A stretch of 64,000 nt of DNA from Nicotiana tabacum (lineage: Eukaryota; Streptophyta; Magnoliopsida; Solanales; Solanaceae). The notes beneath the pieces were generated by a model that did not search any database, was not told where the DNA came from, and worked only from the letters and a program-made list of their open reading frames with translations. Within the stretch, counting starts at the first letter, position 1; every line of letters starts with the position of its first letter. A program made the position numbers and the translations under genes. Of this stretch, positions 12,708-24,965 are shown one piece after another. The stretch lies in NCBI RefSeq assembly GCF_000715075.1, contig NC_134088.1, positions 1,488,001 through 1,552,000 on the forward strand, in the 5' to 3' direction.

Positions 12708-13609
12708 TGTCACGACCCAAACCGATGGGCCGCGACGGGCACCCGGTACCTTACTTTACCAAGTACCAACATAATGTATCTTTCATATCATTCTATCATA
12801 GGTAAATTAACCAGAGTAAAGCATGAGGGAATAGAAATATATACATATGAAGTACGGGCCTATAAGACCAAAATAACCACTCGGGTATTGGACATAGGCT
12901 GACAAAGCCATACAATCTTTTACATACATGGCATCTATCTACAAGCCTCTAAGAAAACATAATTTTCATAAACGTTGGGACAGAGTCCCGCCATACCAAA
13001 TAATATACGTCTAAATTATACTAACCAAATAAGCAACTCCGGAGCAAATGGAACGTACCAACACATTCCGCTGACCTCACATCCTATTTGGAGGACTCTC
13101 AACCTGTCTATCGGGACCTGCGGGCATAAAACATAGCATCCCCAGGCAAAAGAGATGTCAGTACAAATAATGTACCAAGTATGTAAGGAATGAAAATAAG
13201 TAAACAATACACATGAGAGAAACATGGAGTAAAAAACTCAACATGTATATCTGAATATCTCTGTGAATCATTTAATATTATAATGTCATGCATATGCGTA
13301 TAAATATCATACCATGCATGGGTATATGCGTTCATAACATCATCAAGCCTCTGAGGGCATCCCATCATATCATCTCGGCCACTGTGTGCAAATCATCAAC
13401 GTATACCAACTGATCAGGTGGTGGTGCGTATATAATGTCGTAACCTTTTTTCATATCCCATATATATATATATATATACATATATACGCGTATATAACAC
13501 CATCTGAGTCATATTTCAGCCATTGTGGGCAACATCATCATCTTATACCAGCTGATCAAGTGGTGGTGCGTATATAACGCCATAACCTTTCTTATATCCC
13601 ATATATATC

Positions 13610-13692
<83 letters not shown>

Positions 13693-14990
13693 CATACATA
13701 TAACGCCATCTGGTCATGGGTCAACGAGCATGTATAAATGCATGGAATGCATATGAAATGCGTTAATAAAATCTCTCAGTATGGCATAAAACTATTATGT
13801 CTCTGATTAATATCATGAAATAAATTTTACCAACTTACGTATTTTTGAGACCCATGAACAGATGATAGAATAATAAGACTTATGGGAAAACGAGAATATA
13901 CGCATCTCTAGCATTTCTACTTATAGAATAATTTTTGAAAGTTGTTCATTTGCTCGTTTCTCTAGTGTCGTATAGATCGTGCCAAAAATAAAGAAGGGAC
14001 ATTCTTAACATACCTGAACCGATTCTCTTTTGCGGAAACATGTAACAACGGATTGAAGTAAGGAAAAATTCGTATAATATTCTCGAGAAAGATTGTACCG
14101 GGCTCTTTTTTTTTTCGAATTAGCATAACACGTTGGAACAAAATTATTAGCAACAAAGGCGATACAAGAAAGAGATGTGGCAAAAAAAATGTTATAATGT
14201 AAGGTTCTGGACATTCAGAGAACGAAAAGGAAATTCCTCCAAAACTGAGTATTTTAACTCTTGATTTTGACTCACTTTTGGAATCTATTTGGTAGAAGGG
14301 ATCATAAATGGTTGATAATTAAGTGTTAAGAAATCTAACGTTTTCCCTCCACCATCACTTCTGATGGTAATCTTTAATATGGAAAATGTTTTGAATTGAA
14401 ATGAATGTGTAAACTTTCTCATTAGTTTGCCCCTTCATACTCCTTAATGTGACACATATACCAAATGACTAATGAGTCATTGTCAAGGAATTGGCTCACT
14501 GGCACGTTGGGTGGATTTAAAGTTATCCAAACTTTATCCACCCATTTCCTTAATTACATGGTTAATCTTCCACCAAAAATCCATAGTTAACCAAATATCC
14601 ACATAATTAAGAATTATCTCCACTTGCTTAAAATATTATTCACTTTTCACATACCTAATACACCTTACTATCATGGTCATGTGGTACCTTGTATGGTACT
14701 AGTCCATAAATATTGGATATTTTAGCTCGGGCCGTATTTTTTCCCAACATGCCAAACTTGGATGAAAATTCATTTTCTTTGACTTGCTTCTCCTCTCACC
14801 TTCACGAATTTACTTATCACTTGTTTGAAATAGCATAATGCTCATAATTTCCAACAAATAATCTTTTCCTTGAATTGATGTCCACTACCTTACGACAAAT
14901 TTAACGTACAATACTATAGGGTGAAACATCGTCGTAATTTAGCACCACAAAGCGTAATATTATCGTAATATAATATTGCGGGACGTAATA
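12708..14990 (-). repeat. 5' LTR of the LARD-like element (about 2.3 kb)
   Basis: Starts TGTCACGACCCAAACC at 12708, next to the primer-binding site. The outer end is placed at GGACGTAATA (14990), where Tat pol-like sequence begins. The expected CA end reads TA, so that border is uncertain by some bases. Contains a 138-bp tandem duplication with AT microsatellites. No genes. Its partner LTR would lie left of the window. Confidence 0.65.
13372..13700. repeat. Tandem duplication with (TA)n microsatellites
   Basis: Two copies about 138 bp apart share a GCCACTGTGTGCAA-like start, CTGATCAGGTGGTGGTGCG and CATATCCCATATATA. The first ends in about 10 TA units (near 13460). The second ends in about 38 uninterrupted TA units (13611-13688) followed by CATACATACATA. 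The Ile-Tyr frames on both strands are artefacts of this repeat. The unequal lengths suggest slippage after the duplication. Confidence 0.9.
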
Positions 14991-15900
14991 ACGACTTGGC
15001 ACCAGTATCGACACCATCCACATCGGAGAATTCAAAGGACAAACAGGTCCCCAAATAGCAATCACAGCCTATACCCTCGGTCGAGCCCGAGGGACAGGTG
15101 GCCGATGAACAGGTGGTCGAGGACGAAGAAGAAGATTTCCCCACCCCCTAGCCTTTGTTGCCCCCGAGGAATCGGATGCGATGAAGTCCACGGCCGAAGA
15201 ACTCGAGCAGGCCATACTAATCGAGCATCTTCCAGAACAAAAGGTATACCTGGGGACGGGGTTAACCCACGAACTCAGGGAAAAACTCATCCAATTTCTT
15301 ATCGATAACATTAATTGCTTTGCCTAGTCCCACTTAGATATGATAGGGATCCCACCGGAGATAACTACCCATCAACTAAGTGTCGATTCCAGATTTAAAT
15401 CGGTGAATCAAAAGAGGAGACCTCAGTCCGAGGTAAAGCATGCATTCATCAAAGAAGAGGTAACCAAACTTCTCGAAATAGGGTCCATTAGGGAAGTAAA
15501 GTATCCTGAATGGCTAGCTAACGTAGTAGTAGTCCTTAAAAAGGAAAACAAACTTAGAATGCATGTAGACTACAAAGATTTGAACAAAGTATGCCCTAAA
15601 GATTCTTTCCCATTGCCCAACATCGATCGTTTGATCGATGCTACGGCCGGCCACAAGATCCTTACTTTTCTCGATGCCTACTCCAGGTACAACCAAATTC
15701 AAATGAACCCGGAGGACCAGGAAAAGACTTCATTCATCATGAAGTATGGTACGTATTGTTATAATGTAATGCCCTTCGGGATAAAAAATGCTGAAGCCAC
15801 ATATCAACGCCTAGTTAATAAGATGTTTGAACATCAAATAGGCAAATCTATATTGATGGCATGCTAGTTAAGTCCCTGCGCACAGAGGACCATTTGACTC
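14991..15900 (+). pseudogene. Tat reverse transcriptase (pre-RT to palm), broken
   Basis: From about 15205 the reading passes through EHLPEQKVYLGTGL and CFAWSHL-like pre-RT sequence, then an open stretch at 15340-15867 with the RT fingers and palm: VDYKDLNKVCPKDSFPLP, LTFLDAYSRYNQIQM, KTSFIMKYGTYCYNVMPFG and ATYQRLVNKMF. The active site follows in another frame at 15849-15860 and reads YIDG, so the second catalytic Asp is lost. A small deletion just before it causes the frame change. In-frame stops also lie upstream at 15326 and 15336. Sequence at 14991-15200 is an acidic, Pro/Glu-rich remnant with stops. Confidence 0.88.
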
Positions 15901-16562
15901 ATTTATAGGTGACATTCGATAACCATCACTTATTTTCCCGACTCAAGAAGAAGAACAACTTCGTATGGACTCCGGAGTGTCAATAGGCCTTGGAAGAATT
16001 AAAACAGTATCTCTCGAGCCCACCTCTACTCCATACTCCAAAGAAGGATAAAACACTCTACTTGTATTTAGATGTGTTCGAGATGGTGATAAATGGCGTC
16101 TTAGTTCGAGAAGAACAAGGTACGCAATTTCCTATTTATTATGTGAGTTGGACCCTAGGAGATGCTGAAACCAGGTACCCACATTTGGAAAAGTTAGCTC
16201 TTGCATTGATAAGCGCATCTAGGAAGTTAAAACCACATTTTTAATGTCATCCTATATGTGTATTGACTATATACCCACTTCGAAATATCTTGCATAAGCT
16301 CGAATTATCAGGTCGGTTGGCCAAATGGGCCATCGAACTTGAGGGGTATGATATCGAGAATCAGCCCCGAACGACTATCAAGTCTCAAATTTTAGCAAAC
16401 TTCATGGCCAATTTTTCGCCCGCCCTCGTACTCGAAGTAGAAAAGAAACTTTTGAAAAAAATGGGTACGTCATCGGGAGTATGGACACCCTTCAACCAAA
16501 CAAAAGAGATTAGCCTCTTGATCGATCGATTGATTGGATCGAAGTACAAAGGTGTTAATTGA
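15862..16562 (+). pseudogene. Tat RT remnant, RNase H and linker, broken
   Basis: After the active-site region (MLVKS) there is a stop near 15907 and then LKKKNNFVWTPE. The thumb/connection segment expected between them is missing, so I infer a deletion near 15910-15935. RNase H follows at 15990-16244 (SSPPLLHTPKKDKTLYLYLD, IYYVSWTL, ETRYPHLEKLALAL). A stop at 16242 precedes the linker at 16263-16562 (LSGRLAKWAIELEGYDIE, ILANFMANFSP). The linker ends with a stop at 16560, just before the second RNase H. Confidence 0.82.
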
Positions 16563-16986
16563 AGTCTGAGATCAGCCTAAGACTACAGACGATGCCTCGA
16601 ATGTGAAAGGATCCGGGCTCGGCATCATTCTAAAACCGCCTACGGGAAGTGTCATTAGGCAATCTATCAAAACTTCTAAATTGACTAATAATGAGGCCGC
16701 GTATGAGGCCATGATTGCAGGTCTAGAATTAGCCAGGGGCCTTGGAGCATAGGTCATCGAGGCAAAGTGTGACTCCCTTTTGGCAGTAAATCAAGTAAAC
16801 AGGAGCTTCGAGGTTCGAGGCAATCGAATGCAAAGGTACTTAGACAAGATTCAAGTGACATTGAACCACTTCAAGGAATGGACACTGGACCATATACCTC
16901 AAGAACAGAATAGCGAGGCTGATGCACTTGCAAACTTGGGGTCATCGGTTGAAGAAGATGATATCGTCCTGGGGGCTATCGTCTAA
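16563..16986 (+). pseudogene. Second RNase H domain (Tat-type aRNH), one or more stops
   Basis: An extra RNase H domain between the usual RNase H and integrase. The four acidic catalytic positions can be placed: Asp in DDASNVKGSGLG near 16590, Glu in NNEAAYEAMIAGLELA near 16690, Asp in KCDSLLAVNQ near 16770, and Asp in NSEADALANLGS near 16920. A stop at 16750 interrupts it after GLGA, and a stop at 16984 ends it. Dual RNase H is known from the Tat lineage and was probably gained separately from the ancestral domain. Otherwise well preserved for a dead element. Confidence 0.8.
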
Positions 16987-17029
16987 CTATCGAGATCGTT
17001 AGTCGAGGAAGGCCATGCGGAAATTAACT

Positions 17030-17431
17030 CAGCAAGCTTAACATGGGATTGGAGGAATAAGTAAATCGACTACTTGAAACACAGGAAGCTCCCCACATTA
17101 CCCAAAAGAGTCGAGAGCACTTCGAAACAAAGCAGCTCGATTCTCACTCAATGAAAATGGAATGTTGTATAAAAGAACCTTCGATGGACCACTGGCAGTG
17201 TGCTTGGGACCCGGGAACACTGATTATGTATTACGAGAAATCCACGAGGGCACTTGTGGGAACCATTCTGCCGCGGACTCTTTGGTTCGCAAGGTAATCA
17301 GAGCGTGGTATTATTGGGATAGCATGGAAACGGATACCAAGGAGTTCGTTCAAAGGTGTGATAAATGCCAAAGATTTACACCGATGATCCATCAACCCAG
17401 TGAGCAACTCCATTCAGTCCTATCCTCATAG
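17030..17431 (+). pseudogene. Tat integrase, N-terminal zinc-binding part
   Basis: Open frame at 17162-17431 with the HHCC zinc-binding pattern: His in REIHEGTCGNHS (two His), then Cys in QRCDKCQRF. Upstream 17030-17160 is a decayed linker with stops. The frame ends at a TAG at 17429, shortly before the insertion point (17436). The catalytic core resumes at 34731 on the far side of the 17.3-kb insertion. Confidence 0.87.
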
Positions 17432-17436
17432 CCATT

Positions 17437-20400
17437 TGTGAGCACGTGATTTTTGCCCTACGAGAACTACTCCCAGAAAATTCAAAATAAAATAGTTTTG
17501 TGTTGTTTGTAATTTATTTGTATTTGTCTGTGCATGATTATTTTTACTTTAATTAAGGGAAAAAATATAAAAATAAAATAAAATAAAAAATATAAATATA
17601 TGTGCATTTAGGATTTAACTTTACAAGTAGGAATTAATTAAACAATATTTGAATTTATAAGAATGAAAATCACAAAAAATATGTACTTTGCATTTTTAAT
17701 TTAATCTCCAATTGTGTGATTTTATTTTGGTTGGTATTTGATTGTGCATGATAATTGTTATTAGAAGATAATTAGTATTTTTTAATTTTGGTTGGTAATT
17801 TAATCTAAATTTTAGATAGGAAATAAGAAGAAAAAGAAAAAACAAATAAGAAAGATGGGAAATTTCGGACCAGGCCCATACCAAAAATCAGCCCAATACC
17901 CGCCCCAATCTAGTCCGTCTTAGAGACAAACCAAACGACATCGTTTAGTAACGCTCAATCTGGGCCGTTGATCTCAGCTGATCAACGGTCCAGATCAACT
18001 CCTCCGTCACCCGACCCATTCCCATCCAAGACTGATCCGGTCTCAAGGGTAAACGAAGCGACGTCGTTTGCGTTTATGAATGGATCCAAGCCATTGATCT
18101 CATCAGATCGAACGGCCTGGATTCATCCCACCCTTTCATATATATACTTCAAACCATACCCCAACCCTCAAACAAAACCCCCCCTCGCCCCATCGTCTCT
18201 CTCAGACCCTTCAAAGACGACCCCCCAAACCCTAGCCGCCCTCGTTCCCTTCGCTTGAAAACCCGGCGGCGCCGATGGCCGTGAAAATAACACCCCTGAA
18301 CTACCCTGCTCCCCCTCTCCGATTCCACACTCCATTAACCTCGAATCATACTACAACTTCTCGAATCTTCGATCGAAGATCCCCGTCCCAAACCCTAGCT
18401 TGTCCACTTAACCCCAAAATCACACCCAATAATCCCCTTGACCTCCTCGTCGCTAATCCCTAACCAAATTGGCACGAATCTGAGTAAAACACGTCGTATG
18501 ACGGATATAGGGTTCAAACGGTTCGGGACTGTATCAAAGATGTCAGGGTCGAATGGGTTCTAGTTAGTATTATAAGCCTATTTCTGATGAAATAGACATA
18601 TTATACTAACTGGAACTCAAGTTCGAAAAGGCATGTTGGTGGGATCCGAGAAAAGAACAGTAAGTTCTTCTTAGCCTCTTCTTTTCCTTTTTCTATATGT
18701 TGATTTGTCTGTGCTAGGTTGTAATCAGTCGTTTCTTTGGGTTTTTATTAAGATAATTCTTAACCTAGTAAATACTCCGCTTCTTTTTCTGATTCTGGTG
18801 TAGTTCAATCGATTATTCGTTTGACTAAATTAGGTTCGTTGTAATTCGTCTTTTGTCCGTTATTTTCTCCCTTCTCCATCAGACCTTTTTCTTGGTCCAA
18901 ATTTTCTGTTGTTGATTATATGTTATAAATTGTTTGATCAATTGAATAAGTTTCGTCGATTAGTCCGGTAGGTTTGAGTGTTACTTTAACATAATAGTAG
19001 TTTAATTTTGGTCTTGATTTCATAGTTTATTCCAGTCTGTTTCCCCTCCTACTTCGTTTCTGTTCTAAATTTTTTGTTGAAATGAGCCTGTTGGTATATT
19101 TGAACTTAGAACTGAGCCTGTTGGTATATTCAGTTCATCACATTGAACTGAATTCATTGGTCATTTGTTATCCTGAATCTGTCAATCCCCTTAAAGCTCT
19201 TCTGGCTGTTTCTTCTTTTGTGTTCCAATTTAATTAAGCGTATGCTCGTCTAGTTGATTTCAGTTCATTTGTTTCTGAGCTAAATATGATTGGTTCCCCA
19301 ATATAGTTAGTTCAATATGTGCTGCCCTGAACCCTTAGTCTTCATTTTTGATGCCATTTGATTTGATATGAGTTTCTATCTTGAATTACTGACTGATTTG
19401 ACAAGTTGAATTGGTTATAGCTATTGTAGTTTGTTGGTTAATTAGGATTCAACTTAGTTAGTTGGTAGGTTTGAATAGGTTAGGGTTGAAAGTTTTAATA
19501 CAGATTAAAAGGGATTGGGTAGGAATGTTATTTTAAAAGGTTTGAAAATGGTTTAAGTTGAATGTTATGTCCACTAAGTACTAATGTACCATTAAAATAA
19601 TGCATTAGTGGGGAACACAACATAATGGTATGGGTGGTAATGATAAAAAGTTAAAGGATACACATAGTAGAAGATTATTACAAGCTGGAAAGATAAAGAA
19701 ACATGAGGGGTAATAATAAAAGATCCTTCTTACAGCTGTAAAGAGAGAGGAGGGCTGAAAAGGGTTGAAGAGTTTGGGTTTAAATATAGAGATGAGTAGA
19801 GACATAACGGAGAGACTGGAACGGGCAGTAAAAAGGGAGAGAGGGAAAACACAGAGAGAAAAATGCAAAGATATAGAGAGAACACAGAGAGTTAAAAGAT
19901 TAAGTGAGAAGAGATAGAGAGATAGGCATTGGGAGACCTGGAGAGAGGAAAAGTCAATCTGAGAGAACATTTTTGAGTCTTGAATAAGTTCTGAGAGATA
20001 TTTTAAAAGAAAGGGTACTGTTCCATTGAGTTCTAGGCAGAATTTAGATTCCAAGCACTGGTTCTTGCCCCCTTTTGATTGTTGAATCTATTTGGCAGTC
20101 TATTAATTCTGTTTCTGAACTTATTCGAGCTCAGTTTGTTCTGTTTGGGCGTCCGTATTGCTGTTTGGTTCTACAAATCAGTGTGGTCTTTGGTTTGAGT
20201 GTATTTCTGATTTGGAGAGTGGTATTGTTGTGTTGATTTTTGTTTTAACTATTCCATTACTGCTGGTGATTTGATGTTGGTGTTGTTGTGTCATCCGCTG
20301 CTGCTGACTGCTCTTCCTTCTTTTGTTCTATTTTTCCAATCCAAGTATACGCCTGAAACTGGCCCGATGTAGCCGTTTGAATTGAAAGCTGAAATGAAAT

Positions 20401-21081
20401 GGTCTTTTTTGGAATTTATGTGTTTAAGCTGTTAGTAGAGTAGTAGTAGATAATTTGTATTTGTTTAAACTCATTTTGGTTTTATGGTGTATAACTGAAC
20501 TGATAGAACTATTATAGTATTGATTTAATTTCGTTTTGTGTGGTATAATTCCGGAATTAAAAGCAGGATGAGATGGAAAATGGTTTAGAATTCATGGATT
20601 TCACTTGTATTAACAACATTGAGTTGAAACCAGTAGGCAGACATTGAATCCAGTAGTGTGTTAAAGTCTTAAGCATGTGTGTGATGAGGGTGGTCTCTTA
20701 GCTAATCTGAGATGTATGAAATCGTTCATGGTGTCTATATCGTTGCTTGAGCCCTGTTAATGTTCAAATATTTAGGTTAACACTTGTTTTGGAATTATGT
20801 AGCCTTGTCTAGCCTCACTATTATTAATTAAACGTTGCATGAATTTGAATGTCGAACTGGAAACCGGAAAAACATGATTCATAGTTAGTTTAATGTATTT
20901 ACCTGATTTGAGTAAACTATTAGACTAATCTTGATGGATATTTCCTTTTGGTCCTAGTTAATTCAATTTTGGTTCTGAGCAACTTAGCTAGAGAAATCAG
21001 GAGGTTTTGAGTTAATAACACTTTGTTCCTGGCCTCTTAGCCTGTTTGGATTGTTTTGCCCACGCCAGGATTCGATAGTGG
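17437..21081 (+). repeat. LTR A (Ogre-like solo LTR), 5' portion
   Basis: Starts TGTGAGCACGTGATTTTTGCCCTA, the same start as the 5' LTR of complex B (TGTAAGCACG at 21082). The left flank CCATT (17432-17436) pairs with CAATT (34726-34730) at the other end: a 5-bp target-site duplication with one mismatch. The U3 part has a GATCAACGG-rich region and a TATA-like CATATATATACTTC near 18138, followed by a C-rich leader. The rest is AT-rich and non-coding. No internal region is associated, so it is a solo LTR left by recombination between the two LTRs of a former element. Confidence 0.78.
18000..18300 (+). promoter_or_regulatory. LTR A promoter region
   Basis: Plant-promoter-like stretch with repeated CCGTTGATC/GATCAACGG words and GACGTCGTTT, a TATA-like TCATATATATAC at 18137-18148 and a C-rich pyrimidine leader (18160-18240). 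Inferred from sequence alone. Confidence 0.45.
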
Positions 21082-24000
21082 TGTAAGCACGTGATTTTTG
21101 CCCTATATGAGAATTACTCCCAAAAAATTCAAAAATAAAATAATTTTTTCTTGGTGTGCCATTTTTGTGATATTTTGAATAATTATTTGTATTTGTTTGT
21201 GCATGTTTATTTGTTAAATTAATAAAAAATACAAAAATATATCGCCTTTCGCATGTAGGATTTAATTCTACAATTGTTAGTAATTAAATTTGTTTTACAA
21301 AAAATAAAAATTACAAAAATAGGCATCGTTTGCATTTTTAGCGTTTAATGTCCAAATATACAATTTTATGCTTAATTATTACTTAATTGTGCGTTAATTG
21401 TTATTGGGAGTTAATTTGCGCTTTTATAACTTAATTTAGTTTTTAATAATAGTTTAAGTATTTTTATAATTTAGTTTTAGAAAAATAAAAGAATAAAAAA
21501 GAAAACAAAAATATAAAGAAAGTCGGAATTGGGCCTCTTCTTCGATTTCAAGCCACAGGCCCGAAAAATGGTCCAATCTTCCCTACGACCCAGTCCATTT
21601 CGAACTGGGTCGACCCAGTCCATAACCCAAAAGACCCAAACCCCTTTGTCTTACATTTTACAAAACAAAAAACAAAACAAAAAGAAGACAAAATCCCTAA
21701 AAGACCTAAACCATCCGCCCCCCTCCTATCTTCTTCTTCTTCTTCCTCAAGCCTCCTCAAGCACACATCAATGGCTGCCCCTCTATCCTCCTCACCCTCA
21801 CTACACACACACAGTGCACGCAGCATCCATTCATGGCTGCTACGACCCCGTTGCCTCCGTCTCCTTCAAACCAAGCGATGACCCCTTCGCCGAACACCTT
21901 CGTTATTTCTTCTTCTTCGTCCAGCATCCATCGACTCCTCCACCTCGCTCCAGCTGCTACTGTCCGTCGACCTCCAGCAGCCCCACGCAGACACCACCCA
22001 AACTCAGTCGACAACCTCAGTCACGCCGGAAAAACCCTCGACCAACGAAGGAGGAACCCCATCGTTGCGGCTTCCCTTCCTCCTCCCAGCTGTCGCGACG
22101 CTGCTTCTTCCTCCTTCAGAGCACGTCGAGCTGCTGCCATGGTCGATCAGCTGCTCCTGTGCTGCCCGTGTCCAGCTGCGACGAGCAGCCATGGCTGCTC
22201 CGAACGGATGTTGCCGCTGCTCCTCCTTCCTCCGCCGCTGCTTCTACTTCTTCTTCGTCTTCGTCGTCCTTCGTTCGAGCTTTGGTCGAGGCTCGGACAG
22301 ATTTGTTTACAATCAAAGTTCGTCATTAATTCATCTCCGGTTAGTTGTTTTTGAGTTTTATTTTTGTCCATATTTTTGTTTGATATTTTCCGGATCCAAA
22401 ATCGTTAAAGAATTCAATTCTTGATTTGTTCGTTGTTCATCGTTGAAATTATTTTTCTAGTTTGTTCATGTTCATGTGCTTTGTTAAAATTAATTTTCAG
22501 ATTTCAAAATAGAAGTTTAATTAGTTGTTTTCATATTCATTTCATGTTTGTATTATTGTTTAAGTGAATATTTGTTAGTTTGTTGTTTGTTAGATTCAAA
22601 TTGAAATTTAATTAACTATTTCTTCAATTTGTTTCATGTGTTTATGTATTGTTAGAAATTGTTAGTATTGTTAAGTTCAAGTTTAAGTTCATAATTGTTT
22701 CTTCGTCGATCTTGTTATTTGTTTAAAGAATTTAGTTGTGTTAAAGGAATATATTGATTTAATCGTTTAATCCGTCATGTTTGTTGTGTTAAAATAGATT
22801 CATTCATGTTCATGTTTGGATGATCTTGAATCCGAAATTTGTATAGTTTGATTTCTTGTTTACCATTTATGATTATTTCTTGAATTGTTCTCATAATCTT
22901 GTTTAAAGTTTAATATAAGAATTGTTTGTTGTAATGTTGTTAGAGTTGATTTTAAGTTCAATATTATTGAATTTAGGAATCTAAATATACTTGTTTGATT
23001 GTTGTTGTTGTTTAAATCCGAAAAATAGGTTTGTTGTTGCTAAAAATATTGTTCAATCAAATTTTAGTTGTTCTTGGTTGTTCAATTTGTGTTCATGTGA
23101 TTTGTTGTTGAAATGTTGTTAAAATCATGTTCATGTGATATTGTTGTTATGATGTTCATCCGTGTTCATATTGTTGTTTGAACATTGTTAGAAATTGATC
23201 ATATTGTCTATATTTTAGTTAAGTTTGATTAATTGATGTGTTATAGCTGATGGGTAGTTTGGTAAATTTGTAATACGTTCAGGGGTAGTTTGGTAATTTC
23301 AGTAAGGTCGGAAGGGGTAGTTTAGGAATTGTACATTTTATAATTGTTTATTTAAAGCATGGGGGACAAAATGAAATGGGGTGGGTTGTGATATGATTAT
23401 TTATCATAAAGGGGGGACAAGATTTAATTTAAAGGGGAATCTTATATTATTTTAAATGAAGCATGGGGGACAAAATGAAATGGGGTGGTGTGATATGTTT
23501 ATTTAATATAATGGGGATGAGTGGGAAGATAATGGGTTTGGTAGAGAAAATGGGTTGATTTTAATTGATTAAAAGATTTATGGGATGGGTTATAAGAAGT
23601 CTTGAAATCAGAATAAAAAGGGGGACAGACAAAAAAAAACGGGAGAGAGAAACGAATCTGAAAATAAGAGAGAGAAAAAAGGGCTGAACATTTAAGAGAG
23701 AGAAAATTCCGAAAAAATATTTAAACTTTCAAATAAAAAAAAACTAAAAAAAAATATTCTGTTTTCTTTCATTGTTTGAAATCAGAATTAATTGTTGTGT
23801 CATCAAAGCTTGAAGTTTTTTGTTTTGGGATTAATACTCCACCGGTTTGCAAACTCTGTTCCTGGGTTGTTACTGTTGCTGGATTGTTGCTGCTGTGCTG
23901 TATTGTTATTACTGCTGTTGATTCTCATCTTCATTTTCTTTTGCTTCCAATATCAGGTACACAACTGACACGCTGATTATTGTAATCCGAAATATGAAGC

Positions 24001-24943
24001 ATGAATACGAAAAAATGAAGAGTTGAAATTTTGAATTATATTTAATTATATTCTGAATTTTATTTGTATGTATAAATTATTTAGCTTGCAAAAATCAGAA
24101 TCATGTAGATATTTAATACATATAGTGGAACATTCGACGATAGCTTAACAAATGAACTATCTACATCTATTGCCTAAAAATAAATAAATGGTGTAGTAAT
24201 TCCGTCGAGTCAAAAATCAAACGAATAGGCCATCTAGTAGGAAGTTGGTAGAAATATTGTTTAGTTAAATAATATTGGTTAATTTCAGCATGTAAATGGT
24301 CTAGGATTAAAATTAAAATTGCTATGTTTTTTTTAATTTGACAAACTGAGAACATGCCTAGTATAATGTAACTAGGTAATAACATGTAAATAAATTAAGA
24401 TATTTCTCCTTTATTTTGTAGAGACAAATTTTAATAAAAAATGTAGTCATTTTAGGACTGTCCTTTTAAAAATAAAATGAGATGAGCCTCGCCCAATAAA
24501 ATGCACTAACTGCGGGGTCCTCAATAAATGCACTAACGCAATCCAAAGACATGTTTTTAAACAATGTTCACATTCTTGTAAAAATTATTAAAAAATAATA
24601 AAAGCGGTAAAAAGATAAAATTTGCACATAAGTTCATATTTGTATTAAAATCAGATAAATAAGCCGAATATGACAGTTGAGCGACCGTGCTAGAATCACG
24701 GAACTCGGGAATGCCTAACACCTTCTCCCGGGTTAACAGAATTCCTTATCCGGATTTCTGGTGCGCAGACTGTTAAACAGAGTCATTCTTTTCCTCGATT
24801 CGGGATTAAAATTGGTGACTTGGGACACCCTAAATCTCTCAAGTGGCGACTCTGAAATACATAAATAAATCCCGTTTCGATTGTCCTTTAATTGGAAAAA
24901 CTCCCTTGCACCCCTCGCGGGGGCGGAAAAAGGAGGTGTGACA
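21082..24943 (+). repeat. 5' LTR of complex B (3.86 kb)
   Basis: Starts TGTAAGCACGTGATTTTTGCC and ends GGAGGTGTGACA, followed by the primer-binding site. The first 711 bp reappear inverted at 27104-27821, and 23487-24943 reappear directly at 32183-33817, almost identical. Compared with the 3' copy it lacks about 200 bp near 24535 (present at 33220-33425 and also in LTR A), so the deletion happened in this copy. The Ser/Pro-rich region 21529-22354 is open in several frames but is low-complexity LTR sequence. Confidence 0.88.
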
Positions 24944-24947
24944 GCTC

Positions 24948-24965
24948 TGGCGACTCTGCTGGGGA
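24948..24965 (+). other. Primer-binding site of complex B
   Basis: TGGCGACTCTGCTGGGGA begins 4 bp after the LTR end. TGGCGACTC-type sites complementary to a tRNA-Arg are what I expect for Ogre-like elements. The exact tRNA is not verified here. Confidence 0.75.

Noticed and set aside
13386..13737. Frames with long Tyr-Ile repeats on both strands
   Set aside because: Artefact of the TA microsatellite.
20300..21060. Possible host gene promoter or intron
   Set aside because: Lies within LTR A between matching ends; no coding signal.
21529..22354. Long Ser/Pro-rich open frames (266 and 173 codons) in overlapping frames
   Set aside because: Low-complexity, C/T-rich stretch open in several frames on both strands and lying within an LTR. 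The inverted partial copy (27104-27821) covers only its first part and breaks the frame.
23776..23976. 66-codon frame conserved at 32472-32681
   Set aside because: Conserved only because both are copies of the same LTR.
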